DNA from: CAVQNQ01 sp963714205
GTDB lineage: Bacteria; Acidobacteriota; Terriglobia; Bryobacterales; Bryobacteraceae
Direction: 5' to 3'
DNA: 64,000 nt
NCBI GenBank assembly: GCA_963714205.1
Contig: CAVQNQ010000002.1
Coordinates: forward strand, 2,108,001-2,172,000
The notes below the pieces were generated by a model, which was not told the origin of the DNA, made no database searches, and saw nothing but the letters and a program-made list of their open reading frames with translations. How positions within the stretch are numbered: position 1 is the first letter of the stretch; each line of letters begins with the position of its first letter. The translations under genes and the position numbers were made by a program. Positions 62,370 through 64,000 of the stretch are shown one piece after another.

Positions 62370-62945
62370 CTATTTCAGCTTCCGCGCCCGTTCGATATCC
62401 TCCCGCAGCTTGGCAGCGATCCGGTTGGCCACGTCCGCGCTGGCGCCCTGGAACTTGGCGCCCTGGCTCTCCGCGGTGGACGACCAGATCACGTCGCCAT
62501 CCTTGTTGACCAGCCGCACGGCCGCCAGCGCCTCGTGACGCCTTTCGGCCGAGTGCTCCGATTCGTTCTCGCCCAGGCCCACGCCGCCGTAATTCCCGCG
62601 CGTGCTGCTCGACGTGCGGCCCTGACCCAAGTTGATGCGGGCGTTAATGCTGTCCGACGATTGGTGCGTCTCTGTGAACACCAGGTCTTCGGCGGCGCCG
62701 CGCATGATGGCATCGGCGCGCTCCTGGTTCTCAGTAAGGACGAACAGCCGGCATTCCGCCAGGCTGCCGATCAGGATGTCGCGCATCTGCGCCGCCGTTT
62801 CGCCGCCCGTCAGACGATCCACGTACACGCGGCGGACCTGGCGCAACTGCAGCAGGCTGGCCTCCTCGATGCTGCCGGGCGCGGGAGGCTCGTCGGCGCC
62901 CGGCAGCATCGCCACAGCCAGCAGGAAAGCCGGCAGCATCCTCAT
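62370..62945 (-). CDS. Secreted hypothetical protein, CsgG-like fold suspected
   Basis: 191 residues: signal peptide (LPAFLLAVAMLPGA), then RRVYVDRLTGGETAAQMRDI and LAECRLFVLTENQERADAIM, an alpha/beta pattern like CsgG/TolB-type N-domains, followed by an S/G-rich insert and AAVRLVNKDGDVIWSSTAES. Many acidobacterial genomes carry short exported proteins of this design. Coupled to the next upstream gene by a 4-bp ATGA overlap. Confidence 0.6.
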   Translation of the reverse strand: MRMLPAFLLAVAMLPGADEPPAPGSIEEASLLQLRQVRRVYVDRLTGGETAAQMRDILIGSLAECRLFVLTENQERADAIMRGAAEDLVFTETHQSSDSINARINLGQGRTSSSTRGNYGGVGLGENESEHSAERRHEALAAVRLVNKDGDVIWSSTAESQGAKFQGASADVANRIAAKLREDIERARKLK

Positions 62946-63394
62946 CCTTTGCCTGCTTTGCGGGCTTCGTCGTCCTGAAATTCCACGCGCCGGCCAGTGC
63001 GCGCTTCCAGGGCGGCCAACAAGGAGCGGATTTCGCCTTTGCCCACGCGAAAGACGAGCGCCTGCTGGCGGTTATCGGCGTCCAGGTAGCCCAGCGTCAC
63101 GAAATGCTTGCGGGATTTGGCGAGCAGCAGGACCGGCGAGAACAGGATGGCTTCGGCATAGCGGCGGCTCACGCTCTGGCCGTATTCGAGCGTATTGACC
63201 TTCTGGTAGGGGATGCGGAGCACGGTTCCCCCGCAATAACAGACCAGTGCATCAGCCCCCGTTAGGTCTAAATGCACCGAGGACTTGGGGGAGATCCCGG
63301 CGGCCGAACCGCCTACGAACTCGGCCCTGACGCCCGGTTCGGCGGCCGGCAGAGCCGCAGTCAGCACGGCCAGCAAAATGGAAAAGCGGATCAT
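62942..63394 (-). CDS. Small secreted hypothetical protein
   Basis: 150 residues: signal peptide (FSILLAVLTAALPAAE), a beta-rich domain (ALVCYCGGTVLRIPYQKVNT, HFVTLGYLDADNRQQALVFR) and a charged end (EVRSLLAALEART-like GEIRSLLAALEARTGRRVE). The PYQKVNTLEYG phrase recalls the PH-like domains that read lipid or stress signals, but no family is certain. Start ATG 63394; TTG 63403 is also possible. Operon with the CsgG-like gene. Confidence 0.55.
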   Translation of the reverse strand: MIRFSILLAVLTAALPAAEPGVRAEFVGGSAAGISPKSSVHLDLTGADALVCYCGGTVLRIPYQKVNTLEYGQSVSRRYAEAILFSPVLLLAKSRKHFVTLGYLDADNRQQALVFRVGKGEIRSLLAALEARTGRRVEFQDDEARKAGKG

Positions 63395-63453
63395 GGCCTG
63401 CAATGGTGAAGTGGTTTCCGCGGGCCGGCGATCTCAAGAAATTCCGCCGCGGC

Positions 63454-63630
63454 TCAGCAGCACCGCGGACGCGCATACGTGCGCGCCAGGTGGCGGTCCG
63501 AGAAACGCCGCCACTCCTCGGCGGAATGCGACCGTCCGTGCGCCGCCAGATGCCGCTGGTAGGCGCTCTCATCGGCCAGTTCCCGCAGGATCGCCATCGC
63601 CAGCTCGCCCACGCGCCGCAGCTTTCTCAT
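63454..63630 (-). CDS. YbdD/YjiX-family small protein
   Basis: 58 residues, MRKLRRVGELAMAILRELAD at the start, then ESAYQRHLAAHGRSH and HLARTYARPRCC. The family's Y-x2-H/Y-L-x2-H and R-x2-R-CC ending are typical of proteins encoded next to the pyruvate/peptide transporter CstA, where they modulate transport. The start overlaps the cstA stop in ATGA, which fixes its start codon. Confidence 0.85.
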   Translation of the reverse strand: MRKLRRVGELAMAILRELADESAYQRHLAAHGRSHSAEEWRRFSDRHLARTYARPRCC

Positions 63631-64000
63631 ACTTCCTCCGCTCGCAGACGCGTGGCCACGAAAGGAGTTTCGCACAGGGGCGCCGGGTGAGCGCCGCGGA
63701 AAATTCCGATCCACACGCGGATGGAATCCACCAGAATGGCCGCCACCAGGATCATGAAGATGGCACACACCGCCGCGTCCAGGCGCGCGTTGAAGATCAA
63801 CGCCCGCGTGGCGGCATCCAGGGGATTACCCGCCGCCGCGGCTTGCAAGCGAGCGGCCTGCGCCAGGAATCCGATCGCCGGAGCCGGAGAGAGGATCTTC
63901 TGCCATCCGGCCGTGAAGGTGACGGTGACCAGCCAGACCAGCGGCGCACAGGTGATCCACATGTACCGCGCGCCGTGCATCTTGAGCACGATAGTAGTGC
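63627..64000 (-). CDS. cstA: Carbon starvation protein CstA, C-terminal part (cut by window edge)
   Basis: The last about 123 residues of a long polytopic transporter: TTIVLKMHGARYMWITCAPL, VTVTFTAGWQKILSP and the final helix AAVCAIFMILVAAILVDSIR, with the typical C-terminal cytosolic tail. CstA imports pyruvate, and in some bacteria peptides. The gene continues beyond base 64000. Directly followed by the YbdD gene, the standard arrangement. Confidence 0.88.
   Translation of the reverse strand, partial: TTIVLKMHGARYMWITCAPLVWLVTVTFTAGWQKILSPAPAIGFLAQAARLQAAAAGNPLDAATRALIFNARLDAAVCAIFMILVAAILVDSIRVWIGIFRGAHPAPLCETPFVATRLRAEEV

Overview
The window reads as chromosomal DNA of a high-GC acidobacterium, most likely from the Bryobacterales / 'Solibacter' group. 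The evidence is two Oar-like TonB-dependent receptors that begin with a carboxypeptidase-regulatory domain, an NHL-propeller protein ending in a Solibacter-type C-terminal domain (TIGR03437-like), GH35-like and GH28-like secreted enzymes, a c-di-AMP riboswitch before an APC permease, and many small secreted proteins of unknown role. This is inferred from protein character only; there is no rRNA in the window. I saw no prophage, transposase, integrase or CRISPR array.

Layout. 0.1-3.5 kb: cold-shock gene with terminator, thiL, secreted NHL protein. 3.5-8.7 kb: a minus-strand run with an RRM protein, three small proteins, a STAS protein, a GAF/GAF/sigma-54 activator and a GT-C-like membrane protein. 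9-16 kb: hom, an outer-membrane barrel, a TonB receptor and cca. 15.9-20.7 kb: c-di-AMP riboswitch, KimA-like permease, then a SafE-like / polyferredoxin / DxDxDG membrane module. 20.8-26.9 kb: a lysine operon (M20 dapE candidate, asd, lysC, dapB, dapA, dapD) behind a lysine riboswitch with a recognisable promoter. 27.1-29.4 kb: a small accessory island with a lectin-like/TIR-like fusion, an R-x4-H (HEPN-like) protein and hicBA. 29.5-36 kb: pgm, hpnB, a 35-residue Cys protein, an HDOD protein and maeB. 36-44 kb: a long minus-strand block of envelope or secreted proteins (two Spy-like paralogues, alkyltransferase-like protein, PDZ protein, BrkB, beta-propeller, S55 peptidase). 44.0-46.4 kb: initiator tRNA, then MurU-like and AmgK-RapZ genes of cell-wall sugar recycling. 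46.6-50.4 kb: a secreted proline-rich protein and a molybdenum hydroxylase pair. 50.5-62.2 kb: a glycan-degradation locus (TonB receptor, secreted propeller, two redoxins, two divergent GH35-like paralogues, GH28-like protein). 62.4-64 kb: two small secreted proteins, YbdD and the C-terminus of CstA, which runs off the edge.

How genes work together. Aspartate is taken to lysine and meso-DAP by the riboswitch operon, while hom at 9 kb opens the threonine/methionine branch. A second metabolite riboswitch (c-di-AMP) controls a probable potassium importer. The 50-62 kb locus probably binds, imports and trims a plant or microbial polysaccharide.

Quality note. Five clearly conserved genes (APC permease twice, dapE, murU, the molybdenum hydroxylase large subunit, the secreted propeller protein) carry single-base frame breaks, mostly in or beside short homopolymers. 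One small ORF near 3.6 kb shows the same pattern. This looks more like consensus error in the assembly than gene decay.
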